A DNA stretch of 57,491 bases from contig JAFXDG010000067.1 of NCBI GenBank assembly GCA_017521285.1, positions 1 through 57,491 of the forward strand, in the 5' to 3' direction. Origin of the DNA: Bacteroidaceae bacterium. GTDB taxonomy: Bacteria > Bacteroidota > Bacteroidia > Bacteroidales > Bacteroidaceae. The position numbers and the translations under genes were made by a program. The notes beneath the pieces are model-generated. The model was not told the origin of the DNA. It did not search any database and saw only the letters and a list, made by a program, of their open reading frames with translations. This document shows positions 8,357 to 20,827 of this stretch, in pieces. Within the stretch, counting starts at the first letter, position 1, and each line of letters starts with the position of its first letter.

Positions 8357-10051
8357 TTACAACTTCACCTTCAACACCTTGCCACTGAATCCATCAACGT
8401 GAGTAGAGGCTTGGAGGGTGGGAGAGAGGGCGATGTCCTCCCGCTTGCCCGTCAAAAGGTCGGTGGCTTTGATGGTGTCCTTGGCAGGGATTTCGAGGAA
8501 GTCGAAGGCATGGGCGGGGATGTTGATGCCCACTTCGGCAGGTGCTTCGTCGAAGTTCACCACCACAAGGATAAGCTCCTTCTTCAGCTTGCGGAAGAAG
8601 GTGTATTGGCGATGAGAGTTGAAGCGGGGATTGTCGTAATTGGCATACATGAGGTCGTAGAAAGTGCCTTCGGCCAATGCCTTCTCTGAGGTGCAGAGGT
8701 TGAGCACACGGGTGTAGAAGGCTTGGAGGGCTTTTTCCTCGTCGGTGAGGAGTTTGCCATCGAACTTTCCTCCATTGCGCCAACGACGGATGGTATCTAC
8801 CGTCCAATAGTCGAAGATGGTGGTGCGTCCATCGCGTCCGCTGAATCCCTCTTCGTCCATACCGCGCTCGCCAAACTCTTGTCCGAAATATACCATCACG
8901 GGATTGGCGTTCATGCACGCACTGACAATCATGGCCGGACGGGCTTTCTCGGCATTTCCGGCAAAGAAGTCAGAAGCGATGCGTTGCTCGTCGTGATTCT
9001 CGAGAAAGTTGAGCATGTTCATCTGAATACCTTCAAGGCTTTGCCAACATCCGGTGATGGCAGAGGCCGACTGGCCATAGCAAGTGACGGCCTTCAACGT
9101 GTCGTAGAGGCCCACTTTATCGTAGAGGTAATCGAACTTCCCGCCCCAAATGTAGTTGCGGTATTCGTTCGGATTATACACTTCGGCAATGAAGATGAGG
9201 TCGGGATATTGCTCCTTCACCTGCGGGATGACCCATCCCCAGAAGGCACAAGGCACCATCTCGGCCATGTCGCAACGGAAACCATCGATACCCTTGGAGG
9301 CCCAATAGAGGAGGATGTCGCGCATCTTCATCCATGTATTGGGGATAGGGTCGAAGTGCCAGGTGCGTCCGCCTTGGTAATCCACTCCGTAGTTCAACTT
9401 CACGGTTTCATACCAGTCGTTCACGTCGGGCCAGGCATCGAACCGGTCGTTACCCGTAGCTTTGGCGGGATACTCCATGTAAGGCTCGGTGGCATCTTTA
9501 GCGAGGTCGATGTGTCCCTCCAACTTGGTGCCGGGGATATAGTAGAAATTGTTTTGCGCGGAGAAGGCCCAATCCTTGTTGTCTTCCTCGCCGAGGTCGA
9601 TGACACCTTCGGGTTTGGCATCCGAGGCGTATTGACGCGCCACGTGGTTGGGCACAAAATCCATGATGACCTTCAAGCCTGCCTTGTGGGTGCGCTTCAC
9701 CAGGTTCTCGAACTCCTTCACGCGCTCGGGCACCGAAGTGGCGAGGTCGGGGTCAACGTCGTAGTAATCCTTGATGGCATAGGGCGAACCAGCCTTACCC
9801 TTTACCACGGCGGGGTGGTCGGGACGAATGCCATATCGGCGATAGTCGGTTTGTGTAGCGTGTTCGATGATGCCTGTGTACCAGATGTGTGTGGCACCCA
9901 GGGCCTTGATTTCCTCCAATGCCTTGGTGGTGAAGTCGGCCATGCGTCCGCATCCGTTCACGGCCTTGTCGCCATTGGGCGTGAGGCGTGTATTATTATT
10001 TCCGAAAAGTCGGGTAAAGACTTGGTAAATGACGAATTTATTGTTTTGCAT
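8357..10051 (-). CDS. Alpha-amylase family protein (GH13)
   Basis: A 564-residue glycoside hydrolase of family 13, acting on alpha-glucans or maltooligosaccharides. The TIM-barrel conserved regions are visible: VIMDFVPNHVA (region I), GIDGFRCDMAEMVP (nucleophile Asp in region II), LIFIAEVYNP (acid/base Glu in region III) and NFLENHDEQRIAS (transition-state Asp in region IV). A C-terminal beta domain follows. No signal peptide is present, so the enzyme is probably cytoplasmic, unlike the usual SusG outer-membrane enzyme. It lies upstream of, and separate from, fabD, with a GCGGAT-type hairpin between. Exact specificity is not readable. Confidence 0.93.
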   Translation of the reverse strand: MQNNKFVIYQVFTRLFGNNNTRLTPNGDKAVNGCGRMADFTTKALEEIKALGATHIWYTGIIEHATQTDYRRYGIRPDHPAVVKGKAGSPYAIKDYYDVDPDLATSVPERVKEFENLVKRTHKAGLKVIMDFVPNHVARQYASDAKPEGVIDLGEEDNKDWAFSAQNNFYYIPGTKLEGHIDLAKDATEPYMEYPAKATGNDRFDAWPDVNDWYETVKLNYGVDYQGGRTWHFDPIPNTWMKMRDILLYWASKGIDGFRCDMAEMVPCAFWGWVIPQVKEQYPDLIFIAEVYNPNEYRNYIWGGKFDYLYDKVGLYDTLKAVTCYGQSASAITGCWQSLEGIQMNMLNFLENHDEQRIASDFFAGNAEKARPAMIVSACMNANPVMVYFGQEFGERGMDEEGFSGRDGRTTIFDYWTVDTIRRWRNGGKFDGKLLTDEEKALQAFYTRVLNLCTSEKALAEGTFYDLMYANYDNPRFNSHRQYTFFRKLKKELILVVVNFDEAPAEVGINIPAHAFDFLEIPAKDTIKATDLLTGKREDIALSPTLQASTHVDGFSGKVLKVKL

Positions 10052-10070
10052 TATCTGTTCATTTCATTAT

Positions 10071-10185
10071 TCAGACGCAGATGACGCGGATGACGCGGAT
10101 TTTCTTTTGTCCAAGGTTCAATCAATTATGTTCTGTTGAACTTAAAACCTTTTTATCTGCGTTATCCGCGTCATCCGCGTCTGAA
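10071..10185. repeat. GCGGAT-type inverted repeat hairpin (copy A)
   Basis: The left arm (10071-10101) has repeated GACGCGGAT units and the right arm (10155-10185) ATCCGCGTCATCCGCGTC. They can pair over about 30 bases around a 53-base AT-rich spacer. Other members are at 25044-25127, 46715-46817 and a half copy at 57112-57146. It sits between fabD and the amylase gene on the minus strand. Confidence 0.85.
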
Positions 10186-10198
10186 AAATTAGTATTCT

Positions 10199-11086
10199 TT
10201 ACGCAATGCCGTGAGCATTAGCTTCTTTGTCAATCTTCTTGATAAGTCCTTGAAGCACAGCTCCGGGGCCACATTCGGTGAAATCGTCGGCACCATCGTT
10301 CAGCATGTTTTTAACCGTCTGTGTCCAACGCACAGAAGCGGTGAGCTGGGCAACGAGGTTAGCCTTGATTTCCTCGGGGCTGGTGTGAGGAAGGGCATCC
10401 ACATTCTGATAAACAGGGCACTTGGGAGTGTTGAACTGAGTGGCTTGGATAGCGGCTTCCAACTCTACCTTGGCGGGATCCATCAGCGGAGAGTGGAAAG
10501 CACCACCCACCTTCAAGGGGAGGGCACGCTTGGCACCGGCTTCCTTCATCAGTTCGCAAGCCTTGTTGATGCCTTCGATAGTACCTGAGATAACAATCTG
10601 GCCGGGGCAATTGTAGTTAGCAGCTACCACCACTTCGCCCGAGCGGGTAACCTGCTCGCAGATTTCCTCTACCTTGTCATCGCCCAAGGCAATCACCGCG
10701 GCCATGGTTGAGGGCTGAGCCTCGCAAGCCTTCTGCATAGCCATAGCGCGAGCGTAAACAAGCTTCAATCCGTCTTCGAAAGAGAGGGCACCGGCTGCTA
10801 CCAATGCACTGAACTCGCCAAGAGAGTGGCCGGCGGTCATCTCGGGCTTGAAATCGTCGCCCATGCAGAGGGCAGAGATTACTGAGTGGAGGAATACGGC
10901 AGGTTGGGTCACCTTTGTCTGACGGAGGTCTTCGTCAGTGCCTTCAAACATAATATCGGTAATGCGATATCCGAGGATATCATTCGCTTTTTCAAACAGT
11001 TCCTTAGCCAAAGCTGAGTTTTCGTAGAGGTCTTTACCCATGCCTACAAACTGGGCCCCTTGACCGGGGAATACAAACGCTTTCAT
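10199..11086 (-). CDS. fabD: Malonyl-CoA:ACP transacylase
   Basis: Moves the malonyl group from CoA to acyl carrier protein in the cytoplasm, giving the extender unit for fatty acid synthesis. The 295 residues match the family length. The N-terminal FPGQGAQFVGMGKDLYE, the nucleophile elbow GHSLGEF (Ser88) and the catalytic His region GGAFHSPLM are clear. It has a TAnnTTTG element 38 bases upstream. No other fab genes are adjacent, and thiD upstream is separated by a TTAAGG-type repeat. Confidence 0.96.
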   Translation of the reverse strand: MKAFVFPGQGAQFVGMGKDLYENSALAKELFEKANDILGYRITDIMFEGTDEDLRQTKVTQPAVFLHSVISALCMGDDFKPEMTAGHSLGEFSALVAAGALSFEDGLKLVYARAMAMQKACEAQPSTMAAVIALGDDKVEEICEQVTRSGEVVVAANYNCPGQIVISGTIEGINKACELMKEAGAKRALPLKVGGAFHSPLMDPAKVELEAAIQATQFNTPKCPVYQNVDALPHTSPEEIKANLVAQLTASVRWTQTVKNMLNDGADDFTECGPGAVLQGLIKKIDKEANAHGIA

Positions 11087-11123
11087 ATTTCTATTTTTAC
11101 TTAATAAATTTGAAAATCGGGCG

Positions 11124-11131
11124 CAAAGGTA
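11124..11131 (-). promoter_or_regulatory. -7 promoter element for fabD
   Basis: The complement reads TACCTTTG, matching TAnnTTTG, 38 bases before the fabD start. Confidence 0.6.
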
Positions 11132-11218
11132 CTCATAATTATTGAGATGTGGAAGCCTTGCCCCTATTTTTCGTCCCTTTTGCCCATTCTTGTCCCTATT
11201 AAGATAGAATTGTTTAAA

Positions 11219-11296
11219 GACCTTAACCTTGGCTTAAGGCAACCTTAACCCTGACTTAAGGTAAGCTTAACCTTGGCCTGATGTCGCCTCATGTCT
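11219..11296. repeat. TTAAGG-type repeat (copy 1)
   Basis: ACCTTAACCTTGG, CTTAAGGC and AACCTTAACC units, repeated and partly palindromic, followed by CTGATGTCGCCTCATG. About 30 of the first 32 bases match 49198-49229, and the tail also resembles the tail there. It overlaps the 3' end of thiD and lies upstream of fabD. Confidence 0.7.
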
Positions 11297-12163
11297 ATCT
11301 TGAATGCCGGCGAGTTTTTTCCCCTCCGTTGGGAAAAACTTTTTTAAGGGTAGGGGAGAAAAAAAGTGATTCAAAGGCCCATGGCCATGCCCCACGCGGA
11401 CATCGGCACCCTGTCGGATAGCTTCGCTCACATACTGTTTGGCTTGACGGATGGCTTCGGGTAAAGAGTGACCTCGTGCCACAAGGGCGGCTATGGCCGA
11501 CGAGAGGGTGCAACCCGTGCCATGCGTGTTGGGTGTATCAACCTTGGGCGATTGGAAGGCCAGGGGTTCGTCGGCATCAGGCATCAGCAAGAAGTCGGCC
11601 ATCACTTCCCCCTCCAAGTGTCCGCCCTTCAACAAGACGGCATACGTGCCCCACTGGCAGAGGTCGTAAATGGCACCTTCCATCTCGTCGGAAGTACGGA
11701 TGCGACGCCCCAACAATGCTTCGGCCTCCGGCAAATTGGGAGTAATCAGGGTACAAAGGGGAAAAAGTTCGTCAACGAGCGCCTCCATGGCTTCGCCACT
11801 CATCAACCGATGACCACTGGTGGACACCATGACAGGGTCGCAAATGACCACCGGCACGGGGTGACGACGAAGTTGGCGGGCAATGGCGCGAATGACAGGA
11901 GCATCGCCGACCATCCCTATCTTGACCGCATCAAGCGCGAGGTCGGACATAACGGCTTCCATCTGAGCACCCACCACATCAGCCTGCACGGGGTGCACGG
12001 CTTGTACGCCCAAAGTATTCTGCACGGTGATGGCCGTTATAGCCGTAGCGGCATAAGCTCCCAATGCCGAAATAGTCTTTACATCGGCTTGCACACCCGC
12101 TCCGCCACCACTGTCCGAGCCGGCCACACTGAGCACCGTAGGATAGGAAAAAATGTCGTTCAT
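11267..12163 (-). CDS. thiD: Hydroxymethylpyrimidine kinase / phosphomethylpyrimidine kinase
   Basis: Phosphorylates HMP and HMP-phosphate in thiamine biosynthesis; a cytoplasmic member of the ribokinase fold. The 298 residues include the N-terminal [19 protein letters not shown], the substrate region [21 protein letters not shown], and the C-terminal [13 protein letters not shown] anion-hole and catalytic motif. The last about 25 residues extend past the usual family end, and the 3' end falls in a TTAAGG-type repeat, so the tail may have been rewritten by that repeat. No thi operon or TPP riboswitch is adjacent. It is divergent from the UDP-glucuronate decarboxylase gene. Confidence 0.93.
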   Translation of the reverse strand: MNDIFSYPTVLSVAGSDSGGGAGVQADVKTISALGAYAATAITAITVQNTLGVQAVHPVQADVVGAQMEAVMSDLALDAVKIGMVGDAPVIRAIARQLRRHPVPVVICDPVMVSTSGHRLMSGEAMEALVDELFPLCTLITPNLPEAEALLGRRIRTSDEMEGAIYDLCQWGTYAVLLKGGHLEGEVMADFLLMPDADEPLAFQSPKVDTPNTHGTGCTLSSAIAALVARGHSLPEAIRQAKQYVSEAIRQGADVRVGHGHGPLNHFFSPLPLKKFFPTEGKKLAGIQDRHEATSGQG

Positions 12164-12189
12164 TCTGTACCTTATTATAATTTACGCTA

Positions 12190-12197
12190 CAAAAATA
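12190..12197 (-). promoter_or_regulatory. -7 promoter element for thiD
   Basis: The complement reads TATTTTTG, matching TAnnTTTG, 27 bases before the thiD start. A TTTG lies 23 bases further upstream, slightly more than the usual spacing. Confidence 0.55.
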
Positions 12198-12217
12198 CGC
12201 TTTTCTATCGGAAAAAG

Positions 12218-12248
12218 TTGCAAAAAACAAAAACAATATTTACTTTTG
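12218..12248 (+). promoter_or_regulatory. Promoter for the UDP-glucuronate decarboxylase operon
   Basis: TTG (12218-12220), a 20-base spacer and TACTTTTG (12241-12248) match the Bacteroidetes -33/-7 pattern. The start codon follows 72 bases later. It lies back to back with the thiD promoter. Confidence 0.75.
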
Positions 12249-12320
12249 CTCCGCCGAATGCCCGAAAAGGCCATCCGGCCCTTGATTTTTTTTGAACTTG
12301 TTAAATCTAAGATTTGTCTG

Positions 12321-13265
12321 ATGAAAAGAATATTAGTGAGCGGAGGAGCCGGCTTCATCGGTTCTCATTTGTGCACACGCTTGGTAAACGAAGGACACGA
12401 TGTCATTTGCCTGGACAATTACTATACAGGAAGTAAAGAAAACATCTGGCACCTGATAGGTCGTCCCAACTTCGAATTGGTGCGTCACGACATTGTGAAT
12501 CCCTATTGGGCAGAAGTTGACGAAATATACAATCTGGCTTGTCCGGCATCGCCCATCCACTATCAGCACGACCCCATACAGACGACCAAGACGGCCGTCG
12601 TAGGTTCACTGAACATGTTAGGATTGGCCAAGCGCGTGAATGCCAAAATCTTGCAGGCATCAACCAGCGAAGTCTATGGCGACCCGGCCATGCATCCGCA
12701 ACGCGAAGAGTATTGGGGAAATGTAAACCCCGTAGGTATCCGCTCGTGCTACGACGAGGGCAAGCGTTGTGCCGAAACCCTCTTCATGGATTATCATCGC
12801 CGACACGGAGTGAGGGTAAAAATCATCCGCATCTTCAACACCTATGGCCCCCGTATGTTGGCTCACGACGGACGCGTGGTGTCGAACTTCGTGGTGCAAG
12901 CCCTCAAGGGACAAGACCTGACCATCTATGGCGACGGAAAACAGACGCGTAGTTTCCAATACGTGGACGACCTGGTGGAAGGCATGATACGGATGATGGA
13001 AAACACGAGCGACGATTTCCTTGGCCCTATCAACATTGGTAATCCTGGCGAATTCACCATGCTGGAGCTGGCCGAAAAGGTCATCAAGCTGACCGGTTCG
13101 AAATCAAGAATCATCTTTGAACCCCTTCCACACGACGACCCGCGCCAACGCAAGCCGGACATCTCATTGGCCAAAAAAGTGCTTGATTGGGAGCCGAAGG
13201 TGCAATTGGACGAAGGATTGGGCCACATGATAGAATACTTCCGCAGCATCATTGACAAAATCTGA
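12321..13265 (+). CDS. UDP-glucuronic acid decarboxylase (UDP-xylose synthase type)
   Basis: An NAD-dependent extended short-chain dehydrogenase turning UDP-glucuronate into UDP-xylose for surface glycans. The 314 residues begin with the Rossmann motif [10 protein letters not shown] (residues 7-16). The UXS signature [13 protein letters not shown] is followed by the catalytic YxxxK pair at Tyr144 and Lys148 ([12 protein letters not shown]). [10 protein letters not shown] and [15 protein letters not shown] are further family stretches. I chose the ATG at 12321 because the Rossmann fold starts there and the promoter lies inside the longer upstream frame. The next gene follows after 5 bases, so the two form an operon. 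Confidence 0.93.
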   Translation: MKRILVSGGAGFIGSHLCTRLVNEGHDVICLDNYYTGSKENIWHLIGRPNFELVRHDIVNPYWAEVDEIYNLACPASPIHYQHDPIQTTKTAVVGSLNMLGLAKRVNAKILQASTSEVYGDPAMHPQREEYWGNVNPVGIRSCYDEGKRCAETLFMDYHRRHGVRVKIIRIFNTYGPRMLAHDGRVVSNFVVQALKGQDLTIYGDGKQTRSFQYVDDLVEGMIRMMENTSDDFLGPINIGNPGEFTMLELAEKVIKLTGSKSRIIFEPLPHDDPRQRKPDISLAKKVLDWEPKVQLDEGLGHMIEYFRSIIDKI

Positions 13266-13270
13266 TTCCT

Positions 13271-14422
13271 ATGGCTACGAACAATACGGTGACGGTAAGC
13301 ATCAACCCGTCCGATTATAAGATTCTGGTAGTAGATGACGTAATGCCCAATGTCCTTTTGCTGAAGGTCATGCTTACGAACGAAAAGTTCAATATCGTCA
13401 CTGCATCCAATGGCGAACAAGCCATCGAACAGGTGCGCAACGAAAAGCCCGACCTGATTCTGCTCGACGTGATGATGCCAGGTATGACCGGATACGAAGT
13501 GGCTCAAGTGTTGCAAAACGATCCGGAGACAAAAGAGATACCCATCATCTTCCTGACGGCACTGAACACGTCAGAAGACATTGTGCGCGGTTTCCGCATG
13601 GGAGGAAGCGACTTCATCTCGAAGCCCTTCAATAAAGAGGTGCTCATCGTGCGCGTGAAATACCAGCTTTCGTTGGTAGCTGCCAAGCGCATCATCCTCC
13701 AGCAAAACGAAGAGTTGCAACGCACCATTGCCGGACGCGACAAGCTCTACTCGGTAATCGCCCACGACCTGCGTTCACCCATGAGCACGGTGAAGATGGT
13801 GCTGAACATGCTCACCGAATCCACTTCGCCCGAAGTCATCGGTGAAGAGGCCTTCAGTATGCTCTCCATGGTAAATACTCAATCAGAAGAGGTGTTTGCC
13901 CTGTTGGACAACCTGTTGAAGTGGACAAAGAGCCAAGTGGGAAGATTGAACGTCGTGTCGCAACGCTTCCAAGTGGACGAAATTGTGGTGTCCGTCATCC
14001 AAGTCTTCCGCATGGTGGCCGAAGCCAAAGGCATCACCATCGAAGTGGGCGAGTGTGAAAAACTGAATGTGATTGCCGACATTGACATGTGCAAGACCGT
14101 GCTCCGCAATTTCCTGAGCAACGCCATCAAGTTCAGCAACCAAGGAAGCAAGATTCTCGTATCGGTAAAAAGGGACGGAGACAATTTTGCCCGCATCAGT
14201 GTGCGCGACTTCGGATGCGGTATCAGCGAAGAAGATCAGGCCAAACTTTTCCACACCGCCACACACTTCAGTAAATATGGCACCAACAACGAGGAAGGCT
14301 CAGGTCTCGGCCTTTTGCTTTGCCAGGATTTTGCCATCAAGAATGGAGGAAATGTCTATCTTGAATCTGTCCTCGGCGAAGGCTCGACATTCAGTTTTAC
14401 CGTGCCTATTGCAAGTGAATAA
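13271..14422 (+). CDS. Soluble response-regulator/histidine-kinase hybrid
   Basis: A 383-residue two-component protein with the receiver domain first: acidic pocket VDD (21-23), phospho-acceptor Asp66 in LILLDVMMPG, and Lys in FISKPF. A histidine kinase follows: phospho-His165 in SVIAHDLRSP, N-box VLRNFLSNAIKFS, G1 DFGCGIS and G2 GSGLGLLLCQ. No membrane segment or signal peptide is seen, so it senses inside the cell or receives phosphate from another kinase. It begins 5 bases after the UDP-glucuronate decarboxylase gene, an unusual pairing that suggests control of surface sugar supply (inference). No separate output regulator is nearby. Confidence 0.93.
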   Translation: MATNNTVTVSINPSDYKILVVDDVMPNVLLLKVMLTNEKFNIVTASNGEQAIEQVRNEKPDLILLDVMMPGMTGYEVAQVLQNDPETKEIPIIFLTALNTSEDIVRGFRMGGSDFISKPFNKEVLIVRVKYQLSLVAAKRIILQQNEELQRTIAGRDKLYSVIAHDLRSPMSTVKMVLNMLTESTSPEVIGEEAFSMLSMVNTQSEEVFALLDNLLKWTKSQVGRLNVVSQRFQVDEIVVSVIQVFRMVAEAKGITIEVGECEKLNVIADIDMCKTVLRNFLSNAIKFSNQGSKILVSVKRDGDNFARISVRDFGCGISEEDQAKLFHTATHFSKYGTNNEEGSGLGLLLCQDFAIKNGGNVYLESVLGEGSTFSFTVPIASE

Positions 14423-14427
14423 TAAAA

Positions 14428-14551
14428 AGTGAAAAGTGAAGAACGAAGAGTGAAGAATCCAATAGTATGAACACTATGATTCTTCACTCTTCATTTAGTA
14501 TATGATTATTCGTTCTTCATTCTTCACTCTTCGTTCTTCATTCTTCACTTA
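14428..14551. repeat. GAAGAGTGAAGAA-type inverted repeat
   Basis: GTGAAGAACGAAGAGTGAAG words in the left half face TTCTTCACTCTTCA words in the right half, including GAGTGAAGAATC against GATTCTTCACTC. The hairpin lies between two convergent genes, where it may end both transcripts. The right end runs into the 3' end of the next gene. The same words occur at 21000-21045 and 51395-51430. Confidence 0.7.
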
Positions 14552-15749
14552 TCAACGCCCACACAAGATATTGCGTCTCGCGTCCGACGGGTGTGAGTGG
14601 CAAGTATCCCTTGCAGATGCGTCCTTCGGGAGAGAGTTGGAGAGGCGCCTCTTCCATCCGCTGGCGATGTGCCTCACGCAAAGCCTCGGGAGTAGGGTAG
14701 TAGTCAACCACGAAGCGACCTCGGCACCCTTTGGCCACATATCGTTCGTAAAAGATGTGAGCCACCACACCCATATTCATCCGTAAATTGATTTCCACAC
14801 ACGGATGAAGACACATATCCCATTTTTGATTCTCCCTTTTTACAAGGCAAACCATCATATCCACTCCAACATATCCACGATAATCAGCTCCGATACGTTC
14901 GCCAATAAGTTCTTGTAGCATTGCACGTACAGAGTGTAAAGCCTCTCGAGAGACGTATGTGCTCAATTCACGTTCAATCTCCTCGTCCGCCATCAACAGA
15001 TTGCCTTCGTACGAGCCATTGGCATCCGTGACAAATCTTGAATAACCGACAAAGGTAAGCGGAGCGCCATCGCCCGCCGAATAAAACTCCATGGCAAAAT
15101 CCTTTACCTTACGATAGAGAGGCTCCACCACTACCGCCCCTTGTTGAGCAAGTGTCCGTGCGCACCATCCACTCAACGGAGGAGCATATTCGCCTTGCCC
15201 ACGGCGCAATCCCTTTCCACTACTCGACCACGGAGCCTTCAGCATCGTAGTGGGATATGAGGTCACTTGTTGAACTATTTCCTCTTCGGTTACGCAAAAA
15301 GCTGCTTCCCCTATCAAACGATGTGTGTCTGAGAGGTTTTGCATAAGGGCCTTCAGCACCTCCACCGCCATCCGCCTGCTCGACAAGGCACGCAATGCCT
15401 CCATCTCTTCCACGCTTGGCAGATGTTCGTCACCGAGGCCACGCACCTTCATCTGTTTGACAAGTGCCGCATTCCATCCCCAAGGGGAGAGTGGCTGAGA
15501 AGGGAGCGATTCTTTATTCGTAACCAACTTTATTTCAGAGCGGAGAATATTATTTGATAAAGTTTTGCTCCAATAATAGATCACATCGCTACTGGGTATA
15601 AGCACTGCGTCTCCCTCGTCGGCATACCATGCCGGCAAGAGCGACAAGTCGTCCGCCATGCGTCTGGCCGAACGTGGAGGCAGATAATTGGCATCGCCAT
15701 TGGCCAGTGCCAAGTCACTATCGGGGTTAAAAATGTACGTCTTTGCCAT
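14538..15749 (-). CDS. Hypothetical protein with ATP-grasp-like features
   Basis: A 403-residue cytoplasmic protein starting AKTYIFNPDSDLALANG. I do not recognise a characterised family, but the second half reads like an ATP-grasp fold: MLKAPWSSSGKGLRR (about 190-205) resembles the nucleotide-binding loop, VVVEPLYRKVKDFAMEFY the following strand with hinge-like residues, and GYVGVDMMV ... HPCVEINLRMNMG the metal-binding Asp/Glu/Asn end. This suggests ATP-dependent ligation of a carboxylate with an amine or thiol. The substrate is unknown. The gene has its own -7 element and is divergent from an AAA ATPase gene. Confidence 0.65.
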   Translation of the reverse strand: MAKTYIFNPDSDLALANGDANYLPPRSARRMADDLSLLPAWYADEGDAVLIPSSDVIYYWSKTLSNNILRSEIKLVTNKESLPSQPLSPWGWNAALVKQMKVRGLGDEHLPSVEEMEALRALSSRRMAVEVLKALMQNLSDTHRLIGEAAFCVTEEEIVQQVTSYPTTMLKAPWSSSGKGLRRGQGEYAPPLSGWCARTLAQQGAVVVEPLYRKVKDFAMEFYSAGDGAPLTFVGYSRFVTDANGSYEGNLLMADEEIERELSTYVSREALHSVRAMLQELIGERIGADYRGYVGVDMMVCLVKRENQKWDMCLHPCVEINLRMNMGVVAHIFYERYVAKGCRGRFVVDYYPTPEALREAHRQRMEEAPLQLSPEGRICKGYLPLTPVGRETQYLVWALISEE

Positions 15750-15791
15750 GAAAAAAGGGCTTTATAGCAGATATTTTCCATAAAGATGGTG

Positions 15792-15799
15792 CAAAGATA
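15792..15799 (-). promoter_or_regulatory. -7 promoter element for the ATP-grasp-like gene
   Basis: The complement reads TATCTTTG, matching TAnnTTTG, 42 bases before the start codon. Confidence 0.6.
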
Positions 15800-15829
15800 A
15801 AAAAAAGTTCAATATTTTGCTATCTCTAC

Positions 15830-15860
15830 TTTGCAATTTATGGAATCTTTGTTACCTTTG
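15830..15860 (+). promoter_or_regulatory. Promoter for the AAA ATPase gene
   Basis: TTTG (15830-15833), a 19-base spacer and TACCTTTG (15853-15860) give an exact match to the Bacteroidetes consensus. It excludes start codons before about 15867 and supports the ATG at 15897. Confidence 0.8.
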
Positions 15861-15896
15861 CACCGAATTAAAGCCCGAAGGTTCAAAACAGAAGGA

Positions 15897-17078
15897 ATGG
15901 AAGTCTTTTATCGTACACATAATTACCTCATTGAACACATCAGTGAGTCCCTTGTCCGCCGTGATTTGATGGACGAGATTGATTGGAGTGACCGCCTGAT
16001 AGGTATCAAGGGGACACGCGGTGTGGGAAAGACCACCTTCTTGTTGCAATACGCCAAGGAAAAATTCGGCACCGACCGTTCGTGTCTCTACATCAATCTG
16101 AACAATTTCTATTTCCAAGGCCGTGGCATAGCTGACTTTGCCGGCGAATTCCAAAAGCGTGGTGGACGGGTATTGTTGATTGACCAGGTGTTCAAGCAAC
16201 CCGATTGGAGTCACGAACTCCGCCTTTGCTACGACCGTTATCCGAGCCTGAAAATAGTCTTCACAGGTTCATCGGTCATGCGATTGAAGGAGGAAAATCC
16301 CGAGTTGAACGGCATTGTAAAATCCTACAATTTGCGAGGATTCTCCTTCCGTGAATTCTTGAATCTGCAGACAGGCAATAATTTCCCTGCCTATACGCTC
16401 GACGAAATCCTCAACAACCACGAACACATCGTGAAGAGCATCCTTCCGAAAGTGCGCCCGATGGAGCATTTTCAGGATTATCTGCACCATGGTTTCTATC
16501 CGTTCTTCTTGGAAAAGAGAAACTTCTCCGAGAATCTGCTGAAGACCATGAACATGATGATTGAAGTGGACATCCTGTTGCTGAAGCAAATCGAGTTGAA
16601 ATACCTTTCAAAAATAAAGAAGCTCCTTTACCTTCTGGCCGTAGAAGGCCCCGTAGCGCCCAACGTAAGCCAATTGGCTACGGACATACAGACATCCCGC
16701 GCCACAGTAATGAACTACATCAAGTATCTGGCCGATGCACGGCTCATCAACATGGTTTATGCCAACGGTGACGAGTTTCCCAAGAAGCCCGCTCGTGTGA
16801 TGATGCACAACACCTGCCTGATGTACAGCATCTATCCCGTGAAGGTGGAAGAGCAGCATGTGTTGGAGACCTTCTTCCTCAACAACCTGTGGAAAGACCA
16901 CAAACTGAACAAGGGAGAAAAGGGCATGTCCTTCCTGGTGGATGGCAAATACCAGTTCCGCATCTGCACCGAAGGGTATCGGATAAAGAACAATCCCAAT
17001 CATTACTACGCCCTGCACAGAATAGCCGTAGGGCATGGAAACCAAATCCCCCTATGGTTGTTCGGATTCCTGTATTGA
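15897..17078 (+). CDS. AAA-family ATPase with DUF4143-type C-terminus
   Basis: A 393-residue ATP-binding protein of the large prokaryotic 'ATP-binding protein/DUF4143' group. Walker A is GTRGVGKTT (39-47) and Walker B lies in RVLLIDQV, with Gln where Glu is usual. After the ATPase core (about 30-190) comes a winged-helix-like segment (VAPNVSQLATDIQTSRATV) and a C-terminal domain that in relatives is nuclease-like. The cellular role of this group is unknown; many copies occur per genome in gut Bacteroidetes. Start chosen from the promoter position. The gene stands alone before nifJ. Confidence 0.85.
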   Translation: MEVFYRTHNYLIEHISESLVRRDLMDEIDWSDRLIGIKGTRGVGKTTFLLQYAKEKFGTDRSCLYINLNNFYFQGRGIADFAGEFQKRGGRVLLIDQVFKQPDWSHELRLCYDRYPSLKIVFTGSSVMRLKEENPELNGIVKSYNLRGFSFREFLNLQTGNNFPAYTLDEILNNHEHIVKSILPKVRPMEHFQDYLHHGFYPFFLEKRNFSENLLKTMNMMIEVDILLLKQIELKYLSKIKKLLYLLAVEGPVAPNVSQLATDIQTSRATVMNYIKYLADARLINMVYANGDEFPKKPARVMMHNTCLMYSIYPVKVEEQHVLETFFLNNLWKDHKLNKGEKGMSFLVDGKYQFRICTEGYRIKNNPNHYYALHRIAVGHGNQIPLWLFGFLY

Positions 17079-17208
17079 TTGATGGTGATGGTGTGTGTCC
17101 CTTACGACACATTGCGAAAACGAAAAAAAAAGACGAATGATAATTTATATATAATAGGATATAATAGATAAATAATAAACTAATTTACTAATCAATTTAT
17201 ATTAGATT

Positions 17209-20757
<3,549 letters not shown>

Positions 20758-20785
20758 TATCCTTCAATCTCTCAACCAGATAGAG

Positions 20786-20822
20786 ATGGCGGTTCTCCCC
20801 TGTGGAGGATCGCCATTTTTTT
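20786..20822 (+). terminator. Rho-independent terminator after nifJ
   Basis: ATGGCG, G, TTCTCC, a short loop, GGAGGAT and CGCCAT form a long stem followed by a run of T. It lies 29 bases after the nifJ stop. Confidence 0.9.
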
Positions 20823-20827
20823 GAGCG

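Noticed and set aside
8723-10084. Long plus-strand frame opposite the GH13 gene
   Set aside because: Shadow frame; the minus strand carries all four conserved GH13 regions.
12164-12320. TPP or other riboswitch near thiD or the decarboxylase gene
   Set aside because: The leader is short, has back-to-back promoters and lacks the conserved TPP-box words.
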